Shown: positions 5,263 to 5,588 of the stretch, one piece after another
Position numbering within the stretch: position 1 is the first letter of the stretch
Layout of the letters: each line of letters starts with the position of its first letter
Assembly: GCA_002317225.1 (NCBI GenBank)
Contig: DCIW01000268.1
Coordinates: forward strand, 1-5,588
Length of the DNA stretch: 5,588 nucleotides
DNA from: Prevotellaceae bacterium UBA1716
Lineage (GTDB): Bacteria; Bacteroidota; Bacteroidia; Bacteroidales; Bacteroidaceae
Direction of reading: 5' to 3'
The notes under the pieces: generated by a model
Database searches by the model: none
Told to the model about the DNA's origin: nothing
Seen by the model: the letters and a program-made list of their open reading frames with translations, nothing else
Made by a program: the position numbers and the translations under genes

Positions 5263-5588
5263 ATGTTAATTCCAGAACTCTATAAAATATTTCTTGAGCA
5301 CCCTGTCATCACAACCGATAGTCGTGATGTACCAGAAGGTTCAATATTCTTTGCTCTTAAAGGCGAAACTTTCGATGGCAATCAGTATGCAATCAAAGCA
5401 CTCGAACTCGGTGCTTCATATGCAGTCGTTGATGACGAAGAGGTATACAACTCCTACCAGCAATCCAATGCGGATGCCCTCCCCCTTGGGGGGCAGGGGG
5501 GCCTTATCTTAGTTTCTGATGTTCTCCTCACTCTCCAACAACTTGCCAACCACCATCGCTGTCAACTCGGCACTACCATCGTTGGTGT
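5263..5588 (+). CDS. murF: UDP-N-acetylmuramoyl-tripeptide--D-alanyl-D-alanine ligase (MurF), N-terminal part
   Basis: Cytoplasmic ATP-dependent ligase that adds D-Ala-D-Ala to the UDP-MurNAc tripeptide, the last cytoplasmic step of the peptidoglycan precursor. 108 codons are present from ATG 5263; the gene continues past the right edge. The Mur ligase N-terminal domain is clear: VITTDSRDVPEGSIFFALKGETFDGNQYAIKALELGASYAVVDD (15-58, in part), then LILVSDVLLTLQQLANHHRCQLGTTIVGV. The sequence stops just before the expected TGTNGKTTT ATP-binding loop. Between YAVVDDEEV and LILVSDVL it carries extra residues, about ADALPLGGQGG (71-81), encoded by a GC-rich palindrome. This looks like an in-frame insertion in a surface loop, since most homologues pass from one segment to the other with fewer residues. 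It is the first gene after a terminator and has its own promoter. Confidence 0.9.
   Translation, partial: MLIPELYKIFLEHPVITTDSRDVPEGSIFFALKGETFDGNQYAIKALELGASYAVVDDEEVYNSYQQSNADALPLGGQGGLILVSDVLLTLQQLANHHRCQLGTTIVG
5477..5501 (+). repeat. GC-rich palindromic element inside murF (copy 2)
   Basis: CCCTCCCCC, TT, GGGGGG, then CAGGGGGG: an inverted repeat with a G-rich tail in a gene otherwise near 45% GC. It shares CCCTCC and GGGCAGGGGG with the element at 396-421 and, like it, has no stop in any of six frames. In murF it is read in a different frame (ALPLGGQGG). In the frame used by the TonB receptor copy it would read PSPLGGRGA, comparable to PSISGRAGG there. Two runs of six G make it prone to slippage. 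Confidence 0.7.

Noticed and set aside
5294..5512. 72-codon frame within the start of murF
   Set aside because: It is a shadow of murF in another frame. It is notable only because the palindromic element reads PSPLGGRGA there.

Overview
The window looks like chromosomal DNA of a Bacteroidales bacterium, most likely a Prevotella or close relative. The evidence is a HmuY/TonB-receptor heme-uptake operon, a two-domain calycin-like secreted protein with a Bacteroidales-style C-terminal tail, and four promoters that carry the Bacteroidetes -7 box TAnnTTTG in place of a sigma70-type -10. Translation starts lack strong Shine-Dalgarno sequences and leaders are A-rich. The genus is an inference.

Left part (1-2790, minus strand): a probable operon read right to left. 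It encodes a secreted calycin-like protein (1730-2725), a HmuY-family heme-binding lipoprotein (904-1707) and a HmuR-like TonB-dependent receptor (1-904, continuing past the left edge). The first gap is 22 bp, and the last two genes overlap by one base in a TGATG junction. A Bacteroidetes-type promoter lies just upstream (2754-2784). The likely job is heme capture at the surface and transport across the outer membrane.

Middle part (2786-3750): upstream of that promoter lies a gene-free stretch with about 220 bp of degenerate direct repeats. At least eight ATT(T)A...GTG motifs start at 2823, 2844, 2865, 2931, 2953, 2976, 2999 and 3022. The steps are 21, 21, 66 (3 x 22), 22, 23, 23 and 23 bp, and a 36-bp imperfect palindrome sits in the middle. 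Beyond it, on the same strand, is a LuxR/NarL-type regulator (3095-3715). Its N-terminal domain lacks the usual phosphoacceptor Asp, and its linker is rich in His and Met. Regulator, phased array and heme operon together are the most interesting candidate system here: an iron- or heme-responsive, non-phosphorylated regulator acting on an iterated operator. This is inference from layout.

Right part (3751-5588, plus strand): a divergent intergenic region holds two TTCGTACA direct repeats 21 bp apart and a TACCTTTG promoter. An unrecognised 369-residue lipoprotein (3965-5074) follows, then a strong intrinsic terminator (5100-5148), another promoter, and the 5' end of murF (5263 to the right edge).

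Two short GC-rich palindromic elements (396-421 inside the TonB receptor and 5477-5501 inside murF) share a sequence core. They appear to be in-frame insertions in unrelated genes, in different reading frames and free of stop codons in all six frames. They look like members of a dispersed, protein-invading repeat family.
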